A stretch of DNA of 64,000 bases, taken from positions 62,001 to 126,000 of the forward strand of contig CAJQJY010000004.1 of assembly GCA_905478765.1 (NCBI GenBank). The letters are read 5' to 3'. Each line of letters starts with the position of its first letter. Within the stretch, counting starts at the first letter, position 1. The translations under genes and the position numbers were made by a program. The DNA is from an uncultured Flavobacteriales bacterium (GTDB lineage Bacteria > Bacteroidota > Bacteroidia > Flavobacteriales > BACL11). Positions 7,398 through 16,982 of the stretch are shown one piece after another. The notes below the pieces were generated by a model. That model saw only the letters and a program-made list of their open reading frames with translations. It had not been told where the DNA came from and did not search any database.

Positions 7398-10300
7398 ATG
7401 AAATATATAAACAAAATATTAAGGCGGTACACAGTGTTAATGCTTTGTTGTTTTGCGATTATATCTTCTGCTCAAAATCCATTTATTCAAAATAAAGGAC
7501 AGTTTCCAAAACAAGTAAAAGCAAAAGTTAATTTACCTTCAGGATCCTTATTTATTGAAGTTGGAAAACTAACCTATTCCTTTTATTCAGGAGAGCAGCT
7601 AGCTCAAATTCATGATTTAGAACGAGATGACAAATCTGTAGATGCTCATGCCTATTCTGTTGAGTTTATTGGTAAATCAAAGCTAGTTACAGCAAAACTT
7701 TATGAGGAAAGTAAATATTTTGAAAATTATTTTTTAGGTGATAAATTAACTTGGGCAACAAATATTAAATCGTTCAAATCATTGTATCAGAGAAATGTAT
7801 ATAATGGTATAAATCTGAATTTCTATGTCAAAAACGATCAATTAAAATATGATATTGTTGTTGAAAAAAATGCAGATCCTGAAATGATAAAGTTACAATA
7901 TAAAGGAGTGGATAAGATTAGGCTTGTAAAAGGAAACGTTTACATAACAACATCAGTAAATACAACTATTGAACACCGCCCTTATGCTTATCAAATTATA
8001 AATAATCAGGAGGTTGAGGTAGTTTGTAATTATAAGTTTAAAAAAGATGTGTTATCATTTGAATTTCCATTTGGATTTAATAAAAATCATGAGTTAATTA
8101 TTGATCCAGTTTTAGAATTCTCAACTTATTCTGGATCTACAACCGACAACTTTGGTTACACTGCAACTTATGATAATTTTGGTTTTTTATATGCTGGAAG
8201 TACTTCTTTTGGAACTGGCTATCCTACTACAATTGGTGCGTATCAGATAAATTATGCCAATACTTCTGGAGGTACTGATGTTGCAATTACAAAATATGAT
8301 TCCACAGGAACTAGTCGCATTTATTCCACTTATTTAGGTGGCTCAAAAGATGAATTACCACACAGCATGATTGTGAATAGTGTGGATGAACTGTTTCTTT
8401 TTGGTACAACTGCTTCTAATGATTTTCCAACAACATCAAACTCTTTTCAGCCTAATTTTAATGGAGGAAGTTCGTTCGCACCATCTGGAATAGGTGTTAG
8501 TTTTCCTAATGGATCTGATTTATTTGTAAGTAGATTAAGTGCAAATGGAGGTACCCTTTTAACATCAACTTATGTTGGTGGGACAGGCAATGATGGTTTA
8601 AATACTGCTACGTCTTTAAAATATAACTATGCTGATGAGGTGAGGGGTGAAATAGACATCGATAAAAACAACAATATCTATATTGCTACTTCAACACAAT
8701 CTGCCGATTTTCCAACTTACAGTAGTTTTCAGAACGGCTCAAACGGAGGACAAGAAGGTGTAATTATTAAAATGGATAACCAACTTACTACTATTATTTG
8801 GAGCTCATACATTGGGGGAAGCAATGATGATGCAATTTATTCCTTAGCACTTGATACTGATGATAATATTTATGTAACGGGTGGTACGAATTCTGATAAT
8901 TTTCCAACTACCTCAGGAGCTTATTTAACAAGTTATCAAGATTCATTAGAAGCGGATGCATTTATTACTTTAATTAACTCAAATGGATCACAAATTATCT
9001 CCTCATCTTACTATGGAACTGATGAGTATGATCAAGCTTATTTTGTAGAAATTGGAAGTACAAACTCAGTTTATTTGTTTGGGCAAACAAAAACTACAGG
9101 CACGAACTTGGTCTCTAATGCTACCTATTTTGAAAGTGGGGCCAGCCAGTTTATTGCAGTTTTTGATGAATATTTAACTTCAGTATTACGATCAACTGTT
9201 GTTGGTACAGGCAAAGGAACACCTGATATTTCTCCAACTGCTTTTTTAGTTGATGTATGTGATAAAATATACATTGCTGGATGGGGCTCTAATTTAGGAG
9301 GCTCATTATCAACTCTTAATTTACCAATTGACACTAATGCTTTTCAGCAAACTACTGATGGGAATGATTTTTATTTAATGGTGATTGATGATGCAATGAG
9401 TAGCATGATGTATGCTACTTATTTTGGAGGAAGCCAAAGTAATGAACATGTAGATGGTGGCACTAGTAGGTTTGATAAAAAAGGAATTATTTATCAATCA
9501 GTTTGTGCAGGATGTGGCGGTAATTCTGATTTTCCAATTGAACCAAATCCAGGTGCTGTTTCTCTAACTAATAATAGTTCAAATTGTAATAATGGTGTGT
9601 TTAAATTCAATTTTGACTTCCCAGTGGTGGTAGCTGATTTTAATGCTCCTTGGGTTGGTTGTAGTACAAGTTTTTCCTTTCAGAATCTAACAGTATCAAG
9701 TTCGGCTGTAAATTATCTTTGGTATTTTGGTGATGGTACAACATCTACTATTGTTAATCCCAATCATAATTATTCTCAAAACGGATTTTATGAAGTTACA
9801 TTAATCGCAACTGATGCAAGTGCGTGCAATCTTTCAGACACAATTACAAAAGAGATCTTTATACTATCCAATACTGTAGATACTATTCAGTCAGTTGTAA
9901 AGTGTGAAAATGATTTAATTCAAATTGGAGTAATTCCAGTTAACGACCCTAACCTTACATATTCTTGGACTCCATCAGTTGATTTAAGTAGTACAAGTAT
10001 CTCTAATCCTTTTTGTGATGTTAATTCTGACACTCAGTATCAACTTATTATTTCAAATGGAAGTTGCTCCGATACTTTATTGCAAAATATTTCAGTTACC
10101 AATTTACAGGTAGACGCTGGAGAAGATACCATATTTTGTATCTCACCAGTAGATTTATTAGCCACTTATTCATCCAACATAACTTTAGTAGAATGGTCTA
10201 ACTCCCCTACTTTTTCATCTATCCTAAGTTCAGATAGTTTGTTGAGTGTTGCGTCAATAGGATTATATTATGTAAAGGTAACTGATGGGAATTGTGAGCA

Positions 10301-11282
10301 AATCGATAGCGTATTGGTTTCAGCTGACAATAACCTTCAACTAACTGCAGGCTCTAACTCAGTATTCTGCAATGATTCCACTCAAATATTTGCAACTTTT
10401 TCCGCTGATGTAAATTCTATTATTTGGTCTTCTGATAATAATTTTACAGATACTTTAGGTCATGTTGATTCTATAATTGTTTATAATCCAGGAACGTATT
10501 ATATTCTAGTTAAGAATGGTGTTTGTGAGCAAATAGATAGTGTAATTGTTTTGTCAGAGAGTATAGATATTAATTTGATGACGAATGATATTTGTATGGG
10601 AGAATCCGTTATTATTGAAGTTGAAAATAACACACCAACTCTACCGATTACTTCATATACTTGGGATGGTTTTACAGAAACTTCAGAATTGTTGTTAGAT
10701 ACCCCAGATTCTTCAAGGTGGTATTATGTTGATGTTATTAACTCCAATTCTTGCACTGCAACTGATTCTATATTTGTAAATGTATATTCTTACCCAATCA
10801 TTGATAGTCTTTGGATTGCTGATTCTATAGTATTTGATGGAGATGAAGTTGAGGTAACTGTTTTTACTGATGATTCAGTTTATGCTTTTATGGTTGAACC
10901 TACTTTAACTGGTTGGAACCCATTTCAGCTTATTAACCAATTTGGATGCTTGGTAATAGATTCTGTTTGGGTTACAATTGAAGAAGTGTTTTGTGATGAT
11001 AAAAATATTAAAATCCCTACAGCTTTTTCACCCAATAATGATGGAATAAACGATAAATATTTTATTAATGATATAGATGGAATAATCATAGATTTCAAAC
11101 TTGAAATTTTTAATAGATTAGGACAAAAAGTATATTTTTCTAATGATCAAAAAACTAATGAATGGGATGGAACTTACAATAACGAGAAACTTCCACCACA
11201 AGTATTTGATTTCTATTTAGAAATTAGTTGTATTGGAGCAAAAACACTTTTTTATAAAGGAAATATTACTCTTATAAGATGA
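7398..11282 (+). CDS. Large T9SS type B cargo (SBBP propeller, PKD, CHU_C sorting domain)
   Basis: A 1294-residue surface protein. Signal peptide at about 1-26 (ISSAQ). Residues about 27-240 match the N-terminal domain often found before SBBP repeats (N-K-G-Q-F-P near the start). Residues about 240-720 hold repeated S-T-Y-x-G-G-S/T units of a beta-propeller type. A PKD domain with Y-F-G-D-G-T-T-S lies near 775-785. At least two Ig-like repeats with D/N-x-x-F-C motifs and C-E-Q-I-D-S-V follow (about 905-1055). The last about 85 residues form a type B (CHU_C) sorting domain: I-P-T-A-F-S-P-N-N-D-G-I-N-D. Predicted to be exported by T9SS. Its stop overlaps the PorP/SprF gene (ATGA), a classic cargo-helper arrangement. 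It may function in adhesion or gliding; no enzymatic motif is visible. Confidence 0.88.
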   Translation: MKYINKILRRYTVLMLCCFAIISSAQNPFIQNKGQFPKQVKAKVNLPSGSLFIEVGKLTYSFYSGEQLAQIHDLERDDKSVDAHAYSVEFIGKSKLVTAKLYEESKYFENYFLGDKLTWATNIKSFKSLYQRNVYNGINLNFYVKNDQLKYDIVVEKNADPEMIKLQYKGVDKIRLVKGNVYITTSVNTTIEHRPYAYQIINNQEVEVVCNYKFKKDVLSFEFPFGFNKNHELIIDPVLEFSTYSGSTTDNFGYTATYDNFGFLYAGSTSFGTGYPTTIGAYQINYANTSGGTDVAITKYDSTGTSRIYSTYLGGSKDELPHSMIVNSVDELFLFGTTASNDFPTTSNSFQPNFNGGSSFAPSGIGVSFPNGSDLFVSRLSANGGTLLTSTYVGGTGNDGLNTATSLKYNYADEVRGEIDIDKNNNIYIATSTQSADFPTYSSFQNGSNGGQEGVIIKMDNQLTTIIWSSYIGGSNDDAIYSLALDTDDNIYVTGGTNSDNFPTTSGAYLTSYQDSLEADAFITLINSNGSQIISSSYYGTDEYDQAYFVEIGSTNSVYLFGQTKTTGTNLVSNATYFESGASQFIAVFDEYLTSVLRSTVVGTGKGTPDISPTAFLVDVCDKIYIAGWGSNLGGSLSTLNLPIDTNAFQQTTDGNDFYLMVIDDAMSSMMYATYFGGSQSNEHVDGGTSRFDKKGIIYQSVCAGCGGNSDFPIEPNPGAVSLTNNSSNCNNGVFKFNFDFPVVVADFNAPWVGCSTSFSFQNLTVSSSAVNYLWYFGDGTTSTIVNPNHNYSQNGFYEVTLIATDASACNLSDTITKEIFILSNTVDTIQSVVKCENDLIQIGVIPVNDPNLTYSWTPSVDLSSTSISNPFCDVNSDTQYQLIISNGSCSDTLLQNISVTNLQVDAGEDTIFCISPVDLLATYSSNITLVEWSNSPTFSSILSSDSLLSVASIGLYYVKVTDGNCEQIDSVLVSADNNLQLTAGSNSVFCNDSTQIFATFSADVNSIIWSSDNNFTDTLGHVDSIIVYNPGTYYILVKNGVCEQIDSVIVLSESIDINLMTNDICMGESVIIEVENNTPTLPITSYTWDGFTETSELLLDTPDSSRWYYVDVINSNSCTATDSIFVNVYSYPIIDSLWIADSIVFDGDEVEVTVFTDDSVYAFMVEPTLTGWNPFQLINQFGCLVIDSVWVTIEEVFCDDKNIKIPTAFSPNNDGINDKYFINDIDGIIIDFKLEIFNRLGQKVYFSNDQKTNEWDGTYNNEKLPPQVFDFYLEISCIGAKTLFYKGNITLIR

Positions 11283-12235
11283 TTCGTTTTGTTGTCATAC
11301 TATTTTTTTTTCTATCTTATAATAGTTTAGCTCAAGATGTTCATTTTTCACAGTTTAATGAAACTAAAGCACTAATTAATCCAGCTCTAGTTGGTTACCA
11401 AGATGGGGACTATAAAATACAAGCTCAAAGAAGATCGCAATGGGGTAGTGTTACTGTTCCGTTTAATACATTTTCCATTTCATTGGAAGCAAAAAATATT
11501 ATTAAGAAACTATCTTTTGGTGTTCAATTGTTAAACGATATTGCAGGAGATTCTCATTTTAAAACTAATGGAGTCACTTTCTCGCTTTCACATAACACAA
11601 AAGTTAATAGTAGTAACAATATATCCTTTGGAGTTCTTGCGGGGACCTATCAAAGATCAATTGATTATTCAAGTTTAGTTTTTAATGAAACTGAAAATAT
11701 TCCAAATAATAATATAGATTTTTTTGATTTTGCATTAGGATTTGTACATGAGATTGACCTGAATATATCTTCAACTTTGATTTCTGGGATTTCATTATTT
11801 CATTTAAATAAACCTAACCAATCATTGATAGGAAGCAATAATATTCAACTTCCAATAAATTCTAAGTTACACACTTCAATAATTTATTATTTTAATAAAA
11901 AATTTCAAGTTAAACCAACACTTTATTACTCAGAACAAGGTGAGTCTAGAGAATTGATTTCTGGCTGTTTTTTTAATTATGTACTTAATAATTCATCAGC
12001 CGAAATGGTTGTTTTAAGAGCTGGGATTTTTAATCGAAAGAATGATGCAATAATCACTGAGTTTGGGATAAAGATTGATAATTTTGATGCTATGGTTTCA
12101 TATGATACAAATATATCATCTCTTAATAGTGCAAGTGATTATAAAGGTGGCTTTGAGTTTTCTATAGCTTATGAATGGAGTGTTTTAGAATCAGTTAAAT
12201 CCAATGAAATTAAGGTTTGCCCAAAATATTTATAA
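11279..12235 (+). CDS. PorP/SprF family T9SS outer-membrane protein
   Basis: 318 residues. The signal peptide (1-18, NSLAQ) is followed by the family opening D-V-H-F-S-Q-F, then N-P-A-L-V-G and R-R-S-Q-W. The rest alternates in beta strands consistent with an outer-membrane barrel of the PorP/SprF family. SprF-like proteins are needed for secretion or surface attachment of type B cargo such as SprB (established for Flavobacterium). The gene begins inside the cargo stop codon (ATGA overlap) and its own stop shares a base with the following gene, so all three should be translated from one mRNA. A dedicated role for the 7398-11282 cargo is inferred. It is not necessarily the core PorP. Confidence 0.9.
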   Translation: MIRFVVILFFFLSYNSLAQDVHFSQFNETKALINPALVGYQDGDYKIQAQRRSQWGSVTVPFNTFSISLEAKNIIKKLSFGVQLLNDIAGDSHFKTNGVTFSLSHNTKVNSSNNISFGVLAGTYQRSIDYSSLVFNETENIPNNNIDFFDFALGFVHEIDLNISSTLISGISLFHLNKPNQSLIGSNNIQLPINSKLHTSIIYYFNKKFQVKPTLYYSEQGESRELISGCFFNYVLNNSSAEMVVLRAGIFNRKNDAIITEFGIKIDNFDAMVSYDTNISSLNSASDYKGGFEFSIAYEWSVLESVKSNEIKVCPKYL

Positions 12236-13632
12236 TGAGAAAGTTATTTTTTATTTTTGTTTTACCCCTTAGTATTCTTGCTCAACAGGATTTTAAAATT
12301 GAACCATTAAATGGGCATGTAAATACCTTTGGGGCAGAACTTAACTTTATTCAAATAAATGATACTTTAGCTTTTTATACTTCATTTCAAGATGAGGGGA
12401 GTTATCAATCATCAATTTACTCTACAACAAAAAGGAACAAAAAATGGGGAAAAGGAAATTATTCCAGATATAATTCTGAACTTTTTGATACCGGTGATAT
12501 AAGTTTTTTGAATGATGATATTGTTATCTTTACTCTTTGTGATGTTGAGAATAATTGTCAGTTAGTAAGTTTTGTTAATGGGAGATTTATTAAAATTGAA
12601 GCTTTAGACAAAAGTGACAAAAAGAATATACAATCCCATATTACAACCCATAATAATCAAAATGTTATTTACTTTGCTTCTGATAGAGAGGGTGGTTTTG
12701 GAGGGTTAGATATTTGGCTAAGTGTAATTGATATATATGGAAACTTTGGTGTTCCAATTAATGCCGGCTCTAGAATTAATAGTTCGGCAGACGAGATTAC
12801 ACCTTTCTATAATCATTTTGAAGCCCAACTTTATTTTTCGTCAAATAGAAAGAAAGGAAGGGGTGGTTTTGATATTTACAAATCAAAAGGGAAATTGAAT
12901 CTATGGAAATTTGCTGAAAACGCAAAACAGTTCAACACCAAAGAAGATGAGATGTATTTGACTTTCTTTAATGAAAATACTGGTTATTTTTCATCCAACA
13001 GAAAGGGTGCAAGATATGAAAGTACAGAGTTTTGCTGTAATGATATTTTTTCTTTTGAGATTATTGAGATTGATACTATTTCTTCAGAAGTTAATTGGGG
13101 TGATTTTGGGCCATTAGAATTGTATTTTCATAATGATGAACCAGATTGTTGCACAATGAAAACAACGACAAATCAAACTTATAAAGATGCATATATTTCA
13201 TATTTTAAGTTGGTCGATGAGTACAAAAATCAAAATGATAGTTTGAATGATTTCTTTGAAATCACATTAAAACCTAACTACAACAGATTAGTAAATCTCT
13301 TAGGCATGTTGTTGCTAGAGTTAGATGGCGGTAAAAAAATTGAATTACAAATTAGAGGCTTTTCAAGTCCGCTTCATGAATTTGAATATAATATTAATCT
13401 ATCACAAAGAAGGATTAAAAGTGTGATTAATTATATTTCAACTTATCATAATGCCGTGCTTTCAAAATATCTCAAAACTGGTCAACTTTCTATTGTTGAG
13501 CTTCCTTTAGGCGAGAGTAAGGTTTCTGAAAATACTAGTGATAACCCTAATGATATTAAGAGTTCAATTTACAGCTTAGAGGCTATTAAGGAACGCAAAA
13601 TAGAGATTTTGAATGTTATATTAGTAGATTAG
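12235..13632 (+). CDS. PD40-repeat / OmpA-like outer-membrane protein
   Basis: I place the start at 12235 (465 residues), because an in-frame ATG at 12217 adds six residues before a good signal peptide (about 1-17, SILAQ). Central PD40/WD40-like repeats read F-A-S-D-R-E-G-G-F-G-G-L-D-I-W near 140 and F-S-S-N-R-K-K-G-R-G-G-F-D-I-Y near 200. The C-terminal third (about 335-460) is a divergent OmpA-like domain with N-I-N-L-S-Q-R-R-I; the canonical Asp of the peptidoglycan-binding site appears replaced in G-F-S-S-P. Such PD40-OmpA proteins (related to PorE) often accompany PorP/SprF genes and may tether them to the cell wall. The gene ends 12 bases inside the convergent membrane-protein gene. Confidence 0.8.
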   Translation: MRKLFFIFVLPLSILAQQDFKIEPLNGHVNTFGAELNFIQINDTLAFYTSFQDEGSYQSSIYSTTKRNKKWGKGNYSRYNSELFDTGDISFLNDDIVIFTLCDVENNCQLVSFVNGRFIKIEALDKSDKKNIQSHITTHNNQNVIYFASDREGGFGGLDIWLSVIDIYGNFGVPINAGSRINSSADEITPFYNHFEAQLYFSSNRKKGRGGFDIYKSKGKLNLWKFAENAKQFNTKEDEMYLTFFNENTGYFSSNRKGARYESTEFCCNDIFSFEIIEIDTISSEVNWGDFGPLELYFHNDEPDCCTMKTTTNQTYKDAYISYFKLVDEYKNQNDSLNDFFEITLKPNYNRLVNLLGMLLLELDGGKKIELQIRGFSSPLHEFEYNINLSQRRIKSVINYISTYHNAVLSKYLKTGQLSIVELPLGESKVSENTSDNPNDIKSSIYSLEAIKERKIEILNVILVD

Positions 13633-14223
13633 CATTACTAATAACTCAACACTTAACCCTGCTAAAAATCCAACATATAATTGCAGGTAATTATGTGCTT
13701 TTTCTTTAATTCTTGCCATTGCTAAAACTCCAGAAAGAAGTATAAATATGATTATTAGATGTAGTAAATTTCCATATATAATCTCAAGAGCAATAAGCAC
13801 ACCCACTAACCCTCCAATCCCTAATAAATGCAAACTTATCTTCCAATATTTTGAAATTATCGAAGCAATTAAAATTATTGAAATACCACCTATTAATTCA
13901 GCCTTTATAATTGGGGAGAGTACAAGTATATTTGCTATTGTATAATAACCTAATCCCATCCAAAGAGCTGTCCTGAAAAGCGGGACGGAACGCTCTTTAT
14001 GATTGCTCATTTCTAATGATGAAACTTTACCGCTTTTTATAAGAAAAAAGATGCTAATTAATGGCAAAATAACTGTACTAAAAATCAAAACCACATAAAT
14101 ATAATTTTGATAATTAGTAATAGCAAAACCAATTGAAGGGACTTGTATCAAACTTAAATAAAGAGCTAATATTGGCATAAATATCGGATGCAGAATTATA
14201 GAGATCAACTTTGATATTCTCAT
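13621..14223 (-). CDS. Polytopic membrane protein, possibly PAP2-like
   Basis: A 200-residue protein with about six hydrophobic segments and no signal peptide. A conserved-looking segment K-I-S-L-H-L-L-G-I-G-G follows a charged loop (S-N-H-K-E-R-S), vaguely recalling PAP2/UbiA-type membrane proteins, but a complete phosphatase motif (K-x6-RP, PSGH, SR-x5-H) is absent. I do not assign a function. Its start touches the rpoN stop by one base, so it is probably the last gene of the dxs-asnS-rpoN operon. Its last 12 bases overlap the convergent OmpA-like gene. Confidence 0.6.
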   Translation of the reverse strand: MRISKLISIILHPIFMPILALYLSLIQVPSIGFAITNYQNYIYVVLIFSTVILPLISIFFLIKSGKVSSLEMSNHKERSVPLFRTALWMGLGYYTIANILVLSPIIKAELIGGISIILIASIISKYWKISLHLLGIGGLVGVLIALEIIYGNLLHLIIIFILLSGVLAMARIKEKAHNYLQLYVGFLAGLSVELLVMLIY

Positions 14224-15527
14224 TATAATGCTCTTCTCAATTTAGCTATTTCAAATCCTAGTTGCTCTCTGTATTTTGCGACAGTTCTCCTTGCAATATG
14301 ATAATTATCTTTACCTAATAATTCAGCAAGTTGTTCGTCATTATAAGGTGTAGTTTTATCTTCTGTTAGAATGATTTCTTTTAAATGATTCTTGATTTCA
14401 TTTGTAGAAATCTCTTGACCATTATCTTTTTTATATGCCTCAGAAAACAGCTCTTTTAGCTTAAAAGTTCTAAAATGTGTTTCTACATACTTTGAGTTAC
14501 TTACTCTTGATATTGTTGAGATATCCATATTTACAATATTAGCAATATCAGCAAGTTTCATAGGCTTTAAATCACTTTCTACACCACTTAAAAGATAATT
14601 TTCTTGCAATGAAATAATAGCTAGCATTACTTTTTTAAGTGTTGCTTCTCTTTTAATTAGGGCTTCTTTAAACCATAAAGCTTTTTCTACTTTTTTCTGC
14701 AAAAATTCCTTTATAGTTTTATCAGCAGTATCTTTCAGTAAGTTCGAATAATAGGTACTTATTTTTATAGGTTTCGTATTACTCTTGTTCACCTGAAGTT
14801 CTAGTTGATTATTAACTACTAATAAGGTAAAGTCAGGGTAAATATATTCAGATATTTCTTCATTTTTAAAGAAGCCATTTGCAGGAATTGGATTTAAAGA
14901 TTCAATTAAAGAATAAGTTGATTTTAATTTTTCTTCTGAAATCCCTAGATTTTTCATTATGTTTTCATAGTTTTTATTACTGAATTGAGAGTAGAATTCG
15001 GTGATAATTTTAAACGCTAATTTATTCTCAGGATAAAGTTTTTTGAGTTGAATTAGCAAACATTCTTGGAGGCAATTAGCCCCCACCCCAATTGGCTCTA
15101 AGTTTTGCAGAATATTTAATGCGTTTTGCATCTTTTTTTCTGATATATCAAGATTATCACTTATTAATAAATCGCTACTGATAGAAAATAAATCGCGGCT
15201 TAAAAAGCCATTTGAATCAAGGCTGTTTATCAAGTATTTTACCAAAAAGAGATTTCTTTTTGATAGTTCAACTCCTAATAGCTGTTTTTCTAAATAACTA
15301 GTAAGACTTTCGGACTTATCCTCAATTTGGAAGTCTGAAAAATCTCTTTTATTTGATGAAAAGTAGGTGTGATTTTCTTCATCTTCTTCAAGTGCAGGAT
15401 TATCCTCTAATTCCTCTTCTATCCTTTTTTCAAGTGAAACTATAGGTATTTGCAGAAGCCCTAAAAATTGAATTTGTTGAGGACTCAACTTTTGATATTG
15501 CTTTTGCTCTAACCTTTGTTTACTCAT
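14223..15527 (-). CDS. rpoN: RNA polymerase sigma-54 factor
   Basis: 434 residues, slightly shorter than the proteobacterial protein, with the expected three regions: a Gln/Leu-rich region I (about 1-50, activator interaction), an acidic linker, the core-binding domain, and a C-terminal DNA-binding part with a helix-turn-helix (D-I-S-T-I-S-R-V) and an RpoN box (A-R-R-T-V-A-K-Y-R-E, about residues 412-421). Sigma-54 recognises -24/-12 promoters and needs an AAA+ activator, none of which is in the window. The gene shares one base with asnS upstream and with the membrane-protein gene downstream, implying co-transcription from the dxs promoter. What it controls here is not visible. Confidence 0.96.
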   Translation of the reverse strand: MSKQRLEQKQYQKLSPQQIQFLGLLQIPIVSLEKRIEEELEDNPALEEDEENHTYFSSNKRDFSDFQIEDKSESLTSYLEKQLLGVELSKRNLFLVKYLINSLDSNGFLSRDLFSISSDLLISDNLDISEKKMQNALNILQNLEPIGVGANCLQECLLIQLKKLYPENKLAFKIITEFYSQFSNKNYENIMKNLGISEEKLKSTYSLIESLNPIPANGFFKNEEISEYIYPDFTLLVVNNQLELQVNKSNTKPIKISTYYSNLLKDTADKTIKEFLQKKVEKALWFKEALIKREATLKKVMLAIISLQENYLLSGVESDLKPMKLADIANIVNMDISTISRVSNSKYVETHFRTFKLKELFSEAYKKDNGQEISTNEIKNHLKEIILTEDKTTPYNDEQLAELLGKDNYHIARRTVAKYREQLGFEIAKLRRAL

Positions 15528-16960
15528 TAAAATTCAGCATTTTGAGGAGTTCGAGGGAAAGGTATAACATCTCTAATATTTTTCATTCCTGTTACAAACA
15601 TAATTAGTCTTTCAAACCCCAAACCAAATCCAGCATGCTTGCAAGTTCCAAATTTACGAGTTTCTAAGTACCACCATAATTCCTCTTTATCAACATCCAT
15701 TTCTTCCATTCTTGCTTGGAGTTTGTCAAGTCTTTCCTCTCTTTGCGATCCTCCAATTATTTCTCCTATTGTTGGAAATAAGATATCCATTGCTCTTACA
15801 GTTTCATTATCTTCATTCAGGCGCATGTAAAAGGCTTTAATTCCTTTTGGATAATCTGTAATAATAACAGGTTTTTTATATTTTTTCTCAACTAAATACC
15901 TTTCGTGTTCTGATTGTAAATCAGCACCAAATCCATCGATCAGATATTTAAACTTTTTCTTTTTATTAGGTTTAGAGTTACGTAAAACATTAATCGCTTC
16001 ACGATAAGTTAAACGAACAAAATCATTTTCTAAAACAAATTGGAGTCTCTCTAGCAGCCCCATTTCAGATCGTTCTTCTTTCTTTAAGTTGCTTTCTTCA
16101 TCACCCATTTTTTTATCTAGGAATTGCAAATCGTCAGCATTATGTGTAATGCAGTATTGGATGCAATATTTTAAAAACTCTTCTGCTAAATCCATGTTAG
16201 TTTCTAAATCAGCAAATGCTACTTCTGGCTCTATCATCCAAAACTCTGATAAATGCCTAGAAGTATTTGAATTTTCAGCTCTAAAAGTTGGGCCAAAAGT
16301 GTAGACTTGTCCTAATGCTAAAGCACCTAATTCAGCTTCTAGTTGACCTGAAACTGTTAAGTTGGTTTTGCTCCCAAAAAAGTCAGATTCAAAATCAATT
16401 TTTCCATCAGAATTTTTTGGCAAGTTTTCTAAATCAAGATTAGTTACTTGGAACATTTCTCCAGCACCTTCCGCATCAGCACCAGTAATTATTGGAGTGT
16501 GAAGGTTTAAAAATCCCTTATCATTAAAGAATTTGTGAACGGCAAAAGTTAAAGCATGTCGCAATCTGAAAACTGCTGAAAAAGTATTAGTTCTAAATCT
16601 TAAATGAGCTTTCTCTCTTAAAAATTCTAAGCTGTGTTTTTTTGGTTGCAATGGATATTCCTCAGCATCTGCTGCACCTAAAACCTCTATCTTATTTGCT
16701 AATATTTCCACAGCTTGTCCGCTACCTTTTGACCTTACTAATTTACCATCCACACTTATGCAAGAGCCGGTAGTTATCTGCTTTATCAATTCCTCATTAA
16801 AGGAACCTCCCTCAGCAACTATTTGAATATTATTTATAGTTGAACCATCATTTAATGCAATAAAGGAAACATGTTTACTACCTCTCCTTGTTCTTACCCA
16901 ACCTTTAGCACTTATTTTTTGTTCTTTCCCCTCTTCACTAAGAATTTCTTTAATTTTCAT
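15527..16960 (-). CDS. asnS: Asparaginyl-tRNA synthetase
   Basis: Class IIb synthetase that charges tRNA(Asn), 477 residues. It has the N-terminal OB-fold anticodon-binding domain (about 1-110, including [10 protein letters not shown]), motif 2 near [15 protein letters not shown], and motif 3 in G-F-G-L-G-F-E-R-L near the C-terminus. The sequence [17 protein letters not shown] and an insertion of about 60 residues are typical of Bacteroidota AsnRS rather than AspRS. It lies 22 bases after dxs and overlaps rpoN by one base. Confidence 0.96.
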   Translation of the reverse strand: MKIKEILSEEGKEQKISAKGWVRTRRGSKHVSFIALNDGSTINNIQIVAEGGSFNEELIKQITTGSCISVDGKLVRSKGSGQAVEILANKIEVLGAADAEEYPLQPKKHSLEFLREKAHLRFRTNTFSAVFRLRHALTFAVHKFFNDKGFLNLHTPIITGADAEGAGEMFQVTNLDLENLPKNSDGKIDFESDFFGSKTNLTVSGQLEAELGALALGQVYTFGPTFRAENSNTSRHLSEFWMIEPEVAFADLETNMDLAEEFLKYCIQYCITHNADDLQFLDKKMGDEESNLKKEERSEMGLLERLQFVLENDFVRLTYREAINVLRNSKPNKKKKFKYLIDGFGADLQSEHERYLVEKKYKKPVIITDYPKGIKAFYMRLNEDNETVRAMDILFPTIGEIIGGSQREERLDKLQARMEEMDVDKEELWWYLETRKFGTCKHAGFGLGFERLIMFVTGMKNIRDVIPFPRTPQNAEF

Positions 16961-16982
16961 TAGATTTTTTATAGTTTCTGAA

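Noticed and set aside
13748..13945. Short plus-strand frame inside the membrane-protein gene
   Set aside because: Antisense to a well-formed polytopic membrane protein; no start context.
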